Numbered from the stretch's first letter, positions 13,590-26,985 are shown. The stretch: DNA of 64,000 nt from Antedon mediterranea (GCF_964355755.1 NC_092673.1:3353001-3417000); one strand, 5' to 3'. Notes: generated by a model not told the origin, from the letters alone. Translations and numbers: made by a program.

Positions 13590-14895
13590 AACATCTGAGC
13601 ATGCGTGAAATGAAAATAACATTGTCAACTATTCGCCGAATTCTCTCTATCACAATAAGTCGAACAAACCATTACACCGTCAGATATTTAGCAAGGAAAT
13701 CTAACAATTTTATTAACATAGGAAGAAGCTAAGAAGCAGAATGGTCATTACAAAAGAAGGCCTCTATGTCTACTAGCAGTAAACGTGATTGTATTATCAG
13801 GCCTACAATCTTAATTCCCAGAACATCTTCAGATTTTGAAAGCGACAATTTCCAACACTGTTAATATAAAATTACCATTTTGGATGAAAAAAATGTAATT
13901 AAATTAAAAATAGCAACTTACCCTGCGAAGCATGATCTGAATTTGGAAGGAAATTTATAGATTTTAAACCATTTACAGCTCATAAAGTTTGGAATATTGT
14001 ATATAAAATCAGTACGTTGCGTTATTCTCTGCTGGGATTTTCCAGCGGATTTCAAGAATTAGTGGGAGTTCCTGTTTATGTTCACTTTCATAGCGTCCTC
14101 TGTTTGATTCATGTTCTGGTTATGAATCGACCCGACATATACGATACAACGATCAAACCAATATACGTTGTTAACTTTATATATGATAGGCCTATATATT
14201 TTTATTTGTTTTAGAAATAACATTTCCTGGATTTATTGTATGATAATTATGATATTTAATAAAGACATGCAACTCTGGTGGTAATATATTTTACATGTTG
14301 AGATATACAGTTTGCGGTGGTGTACACATTTTATATCAACATATTGATTTCGCCATCCAAACCTTAACAACATATATTTTAATCTAAAACTTGGCTTGGC
14401 TTATGTTGTATGTCAGGGTTCACCGCAGACAGGCAGTTCTATCAATCTGTTAATTGCAACAGTAAAGAATGTCACAATTGAGAGGTTGTCAATTTTGTAA
14501 ACTTTTAAGAATTAACAATAAAGTTTGTAGCAAAGCCTATATCCAGGTCTGTAAAATATGGATACACTTCTTTAATGGAAAAATCAATTCATTTGGGCCT
14601 AGGATATTACAAAACGGTATACGATACACCTTTAAATAAATGTCATTTGTTACATTAAAAAATATATATATAGACCTATAAGCATTATTGCATAAAGGAC
14701 ATTGATAGCACCACTTTAGTAATTGTTTTCTAGTTATAGAGAAAAACTGAAACTGAGAAATTAATTTGTGGACAATACAGTATTTTAGACAAAGACAAAA
14801 ATGTACGTAATATAATTTCATTGATCCAATCGTTTACGACTATTCACGGCCGATGTTTATATGTAAAGGTAATTGAATCCAACAAGTCGCCATCG
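13590..14895. other. Upstream region of D/E and tail side of copy F
   Basis: No further exon recognised. 13,910-14,110 is homologous to 16,070-16,280 upstream of copy F (ACCCTGCGAAG/ACCCTGCAAGT, GGGATTTTCCAsCGGATTTC, then a TAGCGYCCTCT block). The rest is AT-rich. Confidence 0.5.
14034..14043. promoter_or_regulatory. NF-kB-like site upstream of locus D/E
   Basis: GGGATTTTCC matches the kB consensus GGGRNNYYCC. It lies about 450 bp upstream of the 5' exon candidate of D/E and in the same duplicated block upstream of copy F. Confidence 0.35.
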
Positions 14896-14898
14896 TCG

Positions 14899-15607
<709 letters not shown>

Positions 15608-15609
15608 CT

Positions 15610-16660
15610 AAAACGTGTGTGAAATGGATGTCTATCGGTATTGGAACGGTCAACAACATCTCGTCAAACTTACTATTACCATGGAGAAATAACTCCATGC
15701 TATTACGGATATGAAATATACATTGTTGTTACCAATTTAAAGAGTAAAAGTAAAAGAAAAGATTGGTGGTCAAAGAGACTAATAGACCAAGAAATTCCTA
15801 CAATAACATACTGTTAAGGCCTATATTTAATAGGCCTATGAGGCCTTTATCTTATAGGCTTTTATAGACATAACTATACTAGCACAATCAATCATATTTT
15901 GTATAGTTACGATGCACCTCCAGTGACAGGTTCAACAAAAGGACGTAGCGCGCCGCAGGGTAATTTTACCAATCATAAGCGTCAACTCACTTGTGTTACG
16001 CCTTTGTCGTTGCGTTCAAGTTGGAACCAATTGCTTGTTATAAACTCAATTACCATTTTAAATACAAGAATAAAAATGAGAATTACCCTGCAAGTACGTC
16101 CGAACATGATCCGTTTTTTAAAATGAAATCAATTTACCATTTTGCTACACATTATGGGAATCATGAATAACATGTCAGTGCGTTGGGATTTTCCACCGGA
16201 TTTCAAAAAATTAGTTTGAGTTCCTGTCCTGTGTGTGTGTACATGGTTACTTTTATAGCGCCCTCTCTGTCTGAGAAGTCGCGAAGTAATAACATTTAGA
16301 AGTTACATGACAATCGACAACGTTACATGAAATTTTTTATTGTTTTGAACGAATTTTTCTTGATATGATTGTAACATTTATACAAAATACATTTATATCT
16401 AAATAAAAAAACGAATAGTGTTCATTCGACTTTCATGCAAACTAATGTATTATTATACTGTCATAAAAACTCCAAACTTAGCTAATATAATGTTCTCTTG
16501 AAAACAACTGATAATTTTGCATCATTTTACAAACATTACAAATCGTTTAGTTTCTTAAAACCGTTGAAATATACAGCTTTTTGCGAGAAAATATTTGACT
16601 AAAATGTATATTTATTAAATTGCATTCAATCAATACTTTACAAGCCCGGATGTTCTTGTA
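15610..16660. other. Upstream region of copy F and downstream of G
   Basis: No exon recognised. Contains the duplicated upstream block (16,070-16,280) shared with 13,910-14,110 and partly with 17,430-17,540. Confidence 0.5.
16185..16194. promoter_or_regulatory. NF-kB-like site upstream of copy F
   Basis: GGGATTTTCC followed by ACCGGATTTC, in the block shared with the upstream regions of D/E and G. Confidence 0.35.
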
Positions 16661-16666
16661 AAACGT

Positions 16667-17157
<491 letters not shown>

Positions 17158-17159
17158 CT

Positions 17160-17628
17160 ATATATAAATAATGTTTATTATTATACAGCCGGACTTATCG
17201 ACCTTTACTTAATTTACAAAGGTTGTAAGCATGCTGTAATTTAAATGCAAAAATTATGAAAAAATTACCCTTCCACCACCTGGCATGACTCCCTTATATT
17301 ATTTCTAATGAAAAACCGAGTTCCACATCAATTAACCAAACCAATGTAATAATAATAATATATCAATTGTACAAAACGTAGTAGATCTAATCCTGTTAAT
17401 ATAGTCAATTGAACTTCCGTAGGTTTTTCCGTAGGATTTTCCACCGGATTCACGACGCACGTAACGTCATAGTGACGTCACACACTCGGTGGACAGCATG
17501 CAGTACTTTTCAAAGCGCCCTCAATTTCTGACAGCAATCAAAAACTAAAAGTACATACAGGGGGCGGAAGGAGTTTGAGTGAGAAGGCTTTTAGAGGTTT
17601 GGATATTGTAATGGAGAAATAATAAAGG
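17160..17628. promoter_or_regulatory. Divergent promoter region between copy G and ABRAXAS1
   Basis: The 470-bp gap between two divergent genes. It holds AGGATTTTCCACCGGATT (17,433-17,450), matching the kB-like block upstream of D/E and F, and a GC-richer stretch with ACGTCA words. No TATA box is obvious for ABRAXAS1. Promoter activity is inferred from position. Confidence 0.5.
17473..17480. promoter_or_regulatory. CRE palindrome
   Basis: TGACGTCA, the full CREB/ATF palindrome, with half-sites ACGTAACGTCA beside it, 150 bp upstream of the ABRAXAS1 start codon. Confidence 0.45.
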
Positions 17629-17703
17629 ATGGCAAAAATTAAGATCAATGGTACTACTTGGGGAACATTGTTCTTTGATCATGTAAATAGCCTTGGTGAT
17701 CAG
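17629..17703 (+). CDS. ABRAXAS1: ABRAXAS1 exon 1
   Basis: Start codon and 25 codons; WGTLFFDHVNS matches the first MPN strand. Donor gtaatg. Confidence 0.93.
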
Positions 17704-20700
17704 GTAATGTTTATTGGTGTTTTACGCTTGCTATGTAGTCGCTATCCTAGCCTAGGCCCTCCCTGTAGTACTTGCTCGATACTTCTTGCCTTCCACATGT
17801 CACCCTTTCCAGGGAACATTCTGTGTTGCATTGCATAACAATCTGAAATGGTAGGCCTACAAAACGTAGGTCATTATATCACACTGTGGATCTATGACTA
17901 CTATGACCAATTTCTTAAATTTAAATTTCACATTATTATAATATGAGCCCACATACTTATTTTTTAATAATTAATATAATTTATAATAATTATATTAATA
18001 ATTGATTACAATAATTAATAAATAATAAATATAGCCTAGACCTAGAGGCCTAGGCTATATTATATCAGGGAGTTGTTAATTAAAAACTCCCTGATTATAC
18101 TATTAGTTATTACTATATCCTACTACTAGGCAGGCTACTAACTTCGCCTAGTTGAGGCCTAGCTAATAAGAAGCATATTGCTAGGTAATTACACTCACTA
18201 GTTTACACTATCACACCATTTTATTGTTTAACTTCCTAAAATTGTATACAGTATATTTGAGATTCATCTAAATTAATTATTTATTTTTTTAATTTATTGT
18301 ATGACCATTGTCTTTTTATATTTATCTATAGGAGGGCTTCTTGATTGGTGATGTGACAGAAAATGTAACATCAAACATCAGTGACTCGCAATTAACCACA
18401 TATAAGAAAGATATATGTACAAGTAAGGTTAAAGAAAAAGTGTCATGATAAGAAATTAATTTTAAAAATCGTAATATTAGTGTAAACTTTCCAAATATCT
18501 TTTGGTAGTAAAGGCACTTTTAAAGTGACAATGGTTTCTACACAAACAAAGGATGAATCATGTTGTGAATCCTTCTATCTGTATTCATTTTATCATGGAG
18601 TAATTAATTATTTTCTTATTTTACAGTCATCCAATCAACTTATGCATGTGAGAGAACTGGCAGGTATGTACTGTACAGAGACAATACACTTTTTTTTATA
18701 TACTTAATATTATTATATTGTACTTAACACATTTTATTACATTCTAGTTTTTATAATAGAAGCGGACATGTGAACATTGCTGATGTCCAGTCTGTTCTGC
18801 AAGATAAACACACAGTAAGTATTTTAGTTTTTTAACATGCACTCACTGTATTAACATGGGACCAACGCCTTTATGTTCTATCCGAAGGGGTGAGACAATG
18901 TGAGTAAAGCATTTTGCAAGCATTAAAGGATACAAATAATATGTCACAAATAGACTTGTTCTTATTCCTCTAACATGCTATTTCAGTACCTTACCATTAT
19001 TCCATATTTTCTTTGTTTACAGAAAGTTGTAGGGTGGTATAAATTTCGACGCAACACACAATCACAGATTTCGTTGCGAGAGAGGGCTGTGCATCAAAGC
19101 TTAGAAAAAGCGTTAGGTAAAGGTCTGATACTTGCAATATTTACAGCTCAACAGACATGGAATCAGTCTACACACACATTTGGGTATCAGTTATTCTCCT
19201 TCAAAAACAAGTAAGTTTATGGTCTGTGCTTGATAGTATGTCTCACCAAGGCAATCTAACAACAGGACACTGAGCTTGCCTTGCCAAGATAGGAACTCGT
19301 AACAGTCTTTTGATCTTATGTCTGGCTGCAACAAATACCAACAGTACTGTACTATGTACATATTCTCTGCAGCGCGCGTTGTCTGTTAAATGGGTGTGGA
19401 ACTGATCATGTCGCAGCCACTGATAAATCCTTTGATCTCTGGAGCTCAGTATCCTGTTGTTCGGTACGGCCTCTAGGTCATAGTAGAACTAGAAAATGTC
19501 AACATCATTTTTTATTTGTCGTTCAAAGGGTTGCTTATAACTTTTCAAATTTGTTTATTTCTAGAAAATTTGTGCCTTTACCTATTGAAGTAATTAATCT
19601 GGGAGACACATCACAATCAGATTATAAAAGAGCAAGTGAAAGTGTGCCCTCTATAGGCTCCACATATGATACCATACTTAATAAATACAAGTAAGTAGCC
19701 ACATACCTTGTTCGCACGTTATCATGGTTTTACCACATAGATTAACAGAAGAGTTGAACTTCAAGATAGCACGGTTATAATTGTTTTTGTATGTTCTACT
19801 GGGTAAGCATTGGTCGGCAAAAGTAACCACTAGACTTAGGGAATTGTGGCCAACATTCAAATTCAAACTTTATTTTTGGAGAATTAAATAATATAAATAA
19901 TAAGGTTATTAGAAAGTTATAAAATAGTTTTCTACAATTAAATAAATTAAAATGTTTTTAGGAGTGTGTTTGTAGATAATAATGATAAGAATAGAAAGTC
20001 TGGTGTGCCTTTGATTTAGGACAAAAAAGTGAATGAAAGAAAATGATTAACCAATTAAATAAAATGTGTGTGTTTTTATTAAAAGGAGTGTTTTTGTAGA
20101 TCCAAGTGGAAAATCAATAGCTTTAGTCAAAATGGAAGAAATGAATAACACAATGCAGTCAGAATTAGAGGTAAGATGATAAAGCTTCAATAAATGGTCA
20201 TTTCATTAATAAAGGTAAAACTTATTTACTATTTCCTCAGAGCCCTGTTTCTGTACTTAGGACTTTACAAAACAGGACAGTTAGCGGAGGACGACGAACA
20301 TCCTGTGTTTGCTAGAGAATAAAATCGACATAGCCGGGGCCCTTCTGAATTGCTTGGCTCTGGTGATGCAGCATAAGCCTTCTTAGCTAGGGTCCTCTCA
20401 TTCAAACTACATTCAGACTACCAACACCACTTTTGGTTTGTGTAATACCGTCTTTGATGCAAATACGATTTTGACAAGTCCAATCACATGATTTCATCAT
20501 CAATAACAATAATAAAATTGTTGCATTCCATACAAATGCTTTATTTAAATAAATAAATAATTTATTATTTATGTCAATGTGTAGAATATTAGTCAGGAAC
20601 TTCTGAGAAGTGAGGCGAGTGTTAGCAAGCTGAGACTGGAGGTTGAAGAACTTAGACGGAAAGCGGCAGCAAAAATACCAAAGAGGTCTGAAGAAATTGT

Positions 20701-22912
20701 CAAACCTGATGAAAGTGTAAAAAACAATACAAATGAAGAAACAGATGAGAAATTGCAGGAGAATATTAAAAGAAGTGTAGTGAATCACTCATCACCAATA
20801 AGCCCTAAAGGTATGTAGTAGACGTTGTCTAGTACTAGTCCAACAATGTTCAATAAGCCCTAAAGGTATGTAGTAGATGTTGTTTAGTACTAGTCCAACA
20901 ATGTTTAATAAGCCCTAAAGGTATGTAGTAGACTTTGTTTAGTACTAGTCCAACAATGTTCAATAAGCCCTAAAGGTATGTAGTAGATGTTGTTTAGTAC
21001 TAGTCCAACAATGTTCAATAAGCCCTAAAGGTATGTAGTAGATGTTGTTTAGTACTAGTCCAACAATGTTCAATAAGCCCTAAAGGTAGGTAGTAGACGT
21101 TGTCTAATACTAGTCCAACAATGTTCAATAAGCCCTAAAGGTATGTAGTAGACTTTGTCTAGTACTAGTCCAACAATGTTCAATAAGCCCTAAAGGTATG
21201 TAGTAGATGTTGTTTAGTACTAGTCCAACAATGTTCAATAAGCCCTAAAGGTATGTAGTAGATGTTGTTTAGTACTAGTCCAACAATGTTCAATAAGCCC
21301 TAAAGGTATGTAGTAGATGTTGTCTAGTACTAGTCCAACAATGTTCAATAAGCCCTAAAGGTATGTAGTAGATGTTGTTTAGTACTAGTCCAACAATGTT
21401 CAATAAGCCCTAAAGGTATGTAGTAGATGTTGTTTAGTACTAGTCCAACAATGTTCAATAAGCCCTAAAGGTATGTAGTAGATGTTGTTTAGTACTAGTC
21501 CAACAATGTTCAATAAGCCCTAAAGGTATGTAGTAGATGTTGTTTAGTACTAGTCCAACAATGTTCAATAAGCCCTAAAGGTATGTAGTAGATGTTGTTT
21601 AGTACTAGTCCAACAATGTTCAATAAGCCCTAAAGGTATGTAGTAGATGTTGTTTAGTACTAGTCCAACAATGTTCAATAAGCCCTAAAGGTATGTAGTA
21701 GATGTTGTTTAGTACTAGTCCAACAATGTTCAATAAGCCCTAAAGGTATGTAGTAGATGTTGTCTAGTACTAGTCCAACAATGTTCAATAAGCCCTAAAG
21801 GTATGTAGTAGATGTTGTTTAGTACTAGTCCAACAATGTTCAATAAGCCCTAAAGGTATGTAGTAGATGTTGTTTAGTACTAGTCCAACAATGTTCAATA
21901 AGCCCTAAAGGTATGTAGTAGATGTTGTTTAGTACTAGTCCAACAATGTTCAATAAGCCCTAAAGGTATGTAGTAGACTTTGTCTAGTACTAGTCCAACA
22001 GTGTTTATTATGGGTATGTTCAGATCCATGGAGGTATGCTTTCGTATCGCAATGTCATATTATAATTAGCGTTGTAACAGCAAAGTGTTCAGATTTGGTT
22101 AACACTTTTGTTTGAAACTGAATTGTCACCGATTCGGGCGAACATCTGGTATGCAGGAAATTAAATTTGATTGGTTAGATGTCAAAATCGTTAATGCATG
22201 ACTTTTGTATTGTAAGCATCGTTCACTAATCTTGTACCTGGTGCGGTTGTAACAAACAACAATCAGTGTCTTAAGAAGTGGCTTCTACTAATCTTTTCCT
22301 GGTTCAGACCTATGGATTTGTATGCTGCGTATGATACAAAAGCATAACTCTGTAGGTCTGAACAAGCCCTAAAAGACACTCTGAACTAACTTACTTGCCT
22401 CAAGTGGTCTAGCACAATAGCATGTGAACAGTGAAATTGTATGGTTTACCTTGGATAGTTGTTTCTAATGATTTATAAACAATTTTACTAAATTTCTGGT
22501 TGTTATTTTATTTTTAGGAGATTTCAGTTTGGACGAGCTAAAATCCGGTAACAGAAAATTGTCAAATGAAATATCAATGGATCATGAAAGTCCTGAAGTC
22601 GTAAAGGAAGCTAAAGAAGACATTACAGACCCATTTGCTGGTCTCCTATCAGAAATGAAAAACGCTTTAAAAACTTCACCAGGGTTTGTGAAAAGTAGGC
22701 AGCGGTTAAGCACTGATGAAGGGACCGCAAAAGATTCTAATAGATATCGTGCGTTCAGTGATCCACCAAAAAACATATCAAAGAGAAATCAGATTGATAA
22801 CAATTTAGTAACGAAAGAACAAAATTTAAAGAAGGCACATGACGACAGTGATGTAACCAGTATTTCTGATAAAGATGAATCATTTTGCCAGTCAGACTCA
22901 CCCACCTTTTAG
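17629..22912 (+). CDS. ABRAXAS1: BRCA1-A complex subunit Abraxas 1, nine exons, 429 aa
   Basis: Scaffold of the BRCA1-A complex, which brings BRCC36 deubiquitinase and BRCA1 to K63-ubiquitin at DNA breaks. Exons: 17,629-17,703; 18,332-18,422; 18,627-18,663; 18,748-18,814; 19,023-19,210; 19,565-19,690; 20,086-20,170; 20,585-20,810; 22,518-22,912; every phase joins. Residues 1-170 form the catalytically dead MPN domain: EGFLIGDV, ISDSQ, SFYNRSG, KVVGWYKFRRNTQ. There is no JAMM HxH motif, as expected. From about 223 comes a heptad-rich coiled coil (LLRSEASVSKLRLEVEELRR), the part that pairs with BRCC36. The acidic, low-complexity tail ends SPTF, the phospho-SPxF ligand of BRCA1 BRCT repeats, which separates Abraxas 1 from Abraxas 2. 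Human Abraxas 1 is 409 aa. Intron 8 is a minisatellite that repeats the donor site. Confidence 0.96.
18029..18095. repeat. Two adjacent hairpins in ABRAXAS1 intron 1
   Basis: ATATAGCCTA/TAGGCTATAT (18,029-18,060), then ATCAGGGAGTT with loop GTTAATTAAA and AACTCCCTGAT (18,064-18,095). Perfect arms; function unknown. Confidence 0.8.
18332..18422 (+). CDS. ABRAXAS1: ABRAXAS1 exon 2
   Basis: EGFLIGDV and ISDSQ; acceptor ctatag, donor gtaagg, ends phase 1. Confidence 0.93.
18627..18663 (+). CDS. ABRAXAS1: ABRAXAS1 exon 3
   Basis: 37-nt exon (IQSTYACERTG); acceptor ttttacag, donor gtatgt, ends phase 2. Identified from flanking phases. Confidence 0.85.
18748..18814 (+). CDS. ABRAXAS1: ABRAXAS1 exon 4
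   Basis: FYNRSGHVN, equivalent to human SFYNSSGEVN; acceptor attctag, donor gtaagt. Confidence 0.93.
19023..19210 (+). CDS. ABRAXAS1: ABRAXAS1 exon 5
   Basis: VVGWYKFRRNTQ, the most conserved block of the family; donor gtaagt. Confidence 0.95.
19565..19690 (+). CDS. ABRAXAS1: ABRAXAS1 exon 6
   Basis: FVPLPIEVINLGDTSQSDYK, end of the MPN domain; acceptor tttctag, donor gtaagt. Confidence 0.92.
19962..20019 (+). pseudogene. Duplicated, decayed copy of ABRAXAS1 exon 7
   Basis: Acceptor gttttta-g followed by GAGTGTGTTTGTAGAT, nearly the same as the start of exon 7 (GAGTGTTTTTGTAGAT at 20,086) and with similar upstream intron sequence. Its frame reads SVFVDNNDKNRKSGVPLI and stops at TAG (20,017-20,019). 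If spliced in, it would truncate the protein before the coiled coil. Confidence 0.65.
20086..20170 (+). CDS. ABRAXAS1: ABRAXAS1 exon 7
   Basis: SVFVDPSGKSIALVKMEEMN; acceptor attaaaag, donor gtaaga; start of the helical part. Confidence 0.9.
20585..20810 (+). CDS. ABRAXAS1: ABRAXAS1 exon 8
   Basis: Coiled coil (LRLEVEELRRKAAAK) then a Ser/Lys/Glu-rich linker ending SPISPK. Its last 15 bases and its donor gtatgt are the first unit of the 55-bp minisatellite. Confidence 0.92.
20796..22005 (+). repeat. 55-bp minisatellite, 22 copies, each with a copy of the exon 8 donor
   Basis: CAATAAGCCCTAAAG followed by gtatgtagtaga starts at 20,796 and every 55 bp to 21,951. Copies differ at a few positions (gatgttgttt, gacgttgtct, gactttgtct). 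The first copy spans the end of exon 8 and its splice donor; the other 21 are intronic. 55 is not a multiple of three, and in the exon frame each unit reads through to TAG seven bases past the junction. Confidence 0.97.
22012..22369. mobile_element. TIR element in ABRAXAS1 intron 8
   Basis: Imperfect inverted ends: GGGTATGTTCAGATCCATGG on the left, and on the right the inverse of GGGCTTGTTCAGACCTAC; inner parts also pair (GTATGCTTTCGTATCG against TATGCTTTTGTATCAT). 358 bp, no coding capacity. Abuts the minisatellite. The GTTCAGACC terminus resembles the 47.6-kb element. Confidence 0.65.
22518..22912 (+). CDS. ABRAXAS1: ABRAXAS1 exon 9 (last)
   Basis: Acceptor atttttag. Acidic, Ser-rich tail ending CQSDSPTF and stop. 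Confidence 0.94.
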
Positions 22913-22938
22913 TAGGAATTTAATTCTACTTGATATAA

Positions 22939-23074
22939 ATCTCTGTTTACACTATCAAACTAGTTTTAAAAAAAAAAGTGTGATGTGCTCAAATATTGTA
23001 GTGATATGACATCATCGTTTCCATATATGGGCATTTTTTTGTCACAAAAGTTTGATAGTGTAGACAGAGCTTTA
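22939..23074. mobile_element. MITE family 1, copy 2
   Basis: Begins 26 bp after the ABRAXAS1 stop codon, so it probably forms part of the 3' UTR. The inverted ends would let the transcript fold. Confidence 0.8.
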
Positions 23075-25134
23075 TACAAGATATGGCTACATCCTTCTAT
23101 TTCATAGTCAACGTCACACCAACATCTATATACGCAGAGTCTTGCTGGAAATGTCCATGTGATGTTTAACATTTAATATAACAGTTATTTAATATGGAAA
23201 TATTACAAATGTTAAATCTGTTTTGGTTGAGAAAACATAACATAAAAACGGAAGGAAGAAGATTTTTAATTAATCTTGTTTTTGGCATTGCAAAAAAGCT
23301 AGCTTGACATTTTGTTATATACAGTATCCCACAATGCAATACACAATGTTGACATGTCTATTTTTGTTCTGCCACATTGTGAAATGTGAGAATGAATGAA
23401 CATTGTCAGGGTTGAAATGAACAAATTTGGTATATAAAAGGTCTAAAATGACAACATTATAGTTATTTCTATAATTTTTTAATTAAAACGTTTTAGTAGT
23501 GGTTTACATTTTACAAAAGGTTATATATATTTATTTTTTACATTGAAAACTATTGTTAATAATAACTGTGTTCTAAATTTCATTGTAATGTTTCTATGAA
23601 TTTAACAAAACAAACAAGTAAAGAGGTTAGAGACTATTGATGCATGATAAAAATTGGAAGATTTGATATGAAAAATAGTGTCTATAGTTTTGTTTTATTA
23701 TTACAGTATTTCTAGTTATTTTTTATCAATCTTAGTAGGGAGCTATATATATTTATATGATTTTATAAATTGTAATCTCATGTTTTTCAAAACAATATTT
23801 CATAAATATTGTTTTGCTAATATAATACATAAACAATCATCACTAGGCTAAATTTCTCAATTATGCGATAATTTATTAATAAATATGAGCTTATATAGCA
23901 TTATCATAATTTTATGGAAGTCATAAAAACCTTTATGTAAAATAAATAAATAAAAGGTCAAATTTTGTTGATTTAAAACAATAACATGTAAAATAAATAA
24001 AAGGTCAAATTTTATCCATTAAAAAAATAAATAAAAGGTCAAATTTTGTCTATTTAAAAACAGACAAAATATGGCCTTTTTAAAATCCAATTGTCATGCG
24101 ATAATACTGCTATATATGTGCATTTGTCCTTATAGTCATAGTAAACAGTTGCATATAAAAACTAAAAGGGTCATATTTTGTCCATTTATAAAAAGAGTCC
24201 CTTATCACGCTGCTGCTCTAGCCCGCTACGTCACTCACACGAGATGACTCATTAATTAGATGAAATCAAGCAGCAGTTATAGTACTACACTTTGACATTT
24301 TTGCTAAAATGGAAACTCCACTATAATTTATAGGTAGCAGCTGCATTTCTGGTATTTATGAGTCCCATGATAATACTGTATTTCGCTGTCAGATAATCAT
24401 TGAATTATTATCAAAACAGCCCATGAAAGTTTTTGTTTGTAATATGATACTTCACACTTGAAGTATCTAAGGCATGATGAAGTGACCCCCAGACTTGACC
24501 TTAGCAATAAAATAAACTAAATTGAGTCTGTTTCATATCAAAGTTATTCACTTCTGTAACAAAATTCACATTATAGAAAGAGAAAAGAAACGTTTAACTC
24601 AAAAACCACATTGTCTGACAGACAATTGAAGTATTTTTTGCATTTTTTTCAGGTAAAATAACTATTATGTGACAATAAAATGACACATTCAAAAACAAAT
24701 TTGAAATAAAAAATATTTTTCAGAGGGACAGTATATCTTTAAAACTGTTACGTCAATAAGCGAGCAGCGTTTTTTGTAAGAAATATTTCTTGTTTTTTAT
24801 TCTATTTTAATTCAAATTAAAAAAAAAAAAAATATGTGCACAATATTGTGTTATTATCATTTGATTTGTGTCATGTTTAAATATAGGAGTTGAATTTGAC
24901 ACTTATTTGAGAAATTTTTTGTACCATAGTACAGGGATTTTAAAATGAAAGTTCACAATATATGAGATTGGATTTTGCACATTTAAGATATAGTAACAAG
25001 TTTATGCGATTATGTGCATGTCAATTTATATTGAGGTAATATTATTATGTACGAGTGTATGTGTTATATATTAGTATACATTGCATTATCACATGGAGAA
25101 AAGAATCATTATCTCTCGCAGATATAGACATGAA

Positions 25135-25260
25135 AAGGTCCAAGATCTCGTCAACGTAAGTAAAGTATCTTGCCTAAGGATACAAGCAATGCGGCGGGAG
25201 TTGGATTCGAACCTTGATATCACCACATGCCCTATAATGCTCTCTAATAATCTCTTATAA
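25135..25260. repeat. Possible SINE relic
   Basis: AAGTATCTTGCCTAAGGATA followed by TTGGATTCGAACCTTG resembles a B-box-bearing repeat common in marine animals. No full structure is visible. Confidence 0.35.
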
Positions 25261-26927
25261 TTTTTATTTATAGAAAGATAAAAAGACTGCAGACACATAC
25301 TGTACATTGTACATTTTATTCCATAGTTACAGACAGTGGCACAATATTGCAACTACTAAATTCATCAGGGGTGTAGTACAATTCTACAAAACACAATACT
25401 GTTATTGTATTATCTAAAGTGATCAAATATTAACAAAAGGCGATACAATCAAATCAACATTTACAGAATAATTATCAATGGCATCGAATCAAACAAATAA
25501 TCTACATTTTTTTTTTCATTCAAATATTTTATTTTTTAATTAACAAAAGATTTAATTACGAAAAGAAAACAACATTTTTATTGTACAACAATCATTCAAA
25601 TTTAGAAATAATTTTTATTCTAAAGCAAATGGATTACTTTAATATTTAATATATACGCAACAATTGGTATTTTACGTCCGTAAAATACCATCAGACGTCC
25701 CAAATAAAAATAATTTATATTTGATTAATGTGGCAATTATACACAGCAAAATCTAGCTCATCAATCATTGTGAATCTACAAAGTTGCAATACTGCTTTTC
25801 ATCAAAACTTGTGAATCTATCTGATATCATTTGAAAAAAACTGATGAGTTACTAAAAATAAAAAAATTTGTTAAACTAAAAGTAATAATAATGAATATTC
25901 TTTATGGTACTGTACTTGTTTTGTTGCTAGCTCCAAGTCCATAATGTGGTAGTCTACAAAATAGTGGACAAAATTTAATTGTTTAAGGTTTTGAAAGAAA
26001 GCGTTTTAAGCCAAGGAAACCTTATGTTGTAAGCTTGCTAAGGCATGAACTTTTTTTCAGCACATTTACAGCACACACGTTCGAAAACAAAGCACAAAGT
26101 GTATACTCAAACAGTCTAATTAGTTGAAAATTACAATAAGAATCCACACGGTGTCCGGGGCAATTCAAAGCTGTGACTAAATGTATTCACGGTACATTGG
26201 GGTATTAAGAAGCCAAGTACAGAATTCATAAACATAATCAAAACGGAATATCAAAGCACTAAGAAATAAAAACCTTACATTTTACATGAACTATCTTACA
26301 TTTTCAATTTTTACAATAATTATGTGAATCAACTACTAAAATTGTTCTTAAATTGATATAAAAAATAATATATAGCTAAACAAATAATTATAGTTGATTA
26401 GAGCTAAATTTATTTAATTTATTACATTAATAAAATTATCAAAAACACATGTCTGTGACTCATAACCATGGACAATTTTAAGGAATAATGAAACAAAAAA
26501 ACGATGATAGGTAATCAAATACTATTGTTAATAATAGGCGTGTATATATTGGTAATAAGGGGCAGGTTTCTACATGCAAATTTACTATGTATAAGTGTAT
26601 TATTCTAATTAACTAGGGTTTTATATAAGTGTATGTAAATACTTATTTACCCACGTTATTTAAAATATATTAAATACATATTAAAACATACACTTTTTTA
26701 TTAGTGGGAAATATTGAAAGCGCATAATTGTTAGTAAGAAAACAGAAATTTGATGTTGTTGTTGACGAATCATAATCTTGATACTGTAACATTTACCTTT
26801 CGAATTTATACCATTCATGTCATTTGTGACTCTTTTACAATGATTTTACATATAAATATGAATCACATCTGTCATTATTCAATATACTATTTACACTTTT
26901 AAACTGCACTTCAGTAAATAAACCTCT

Positions 26928-26985
26928 TACACACACACACACACACACGCACATTTCCACACACACACTCGCGCAAACACTCAAT
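26928..26985. repeat. CA microsatellite
   Basis: Interrupted (CA)n tract. Confidence 0.85.

Noticed and set aside
13394-13732. Plus-strand 112-aa frame
   Set aside because: Antisense to the 5' exon candidate of locus D/E; no conserved motif.
20796-22005. CRISPR-like array
   Set aside because: Direct tandem units with no distinct spacers, in an intron of a eukaryotic gene.
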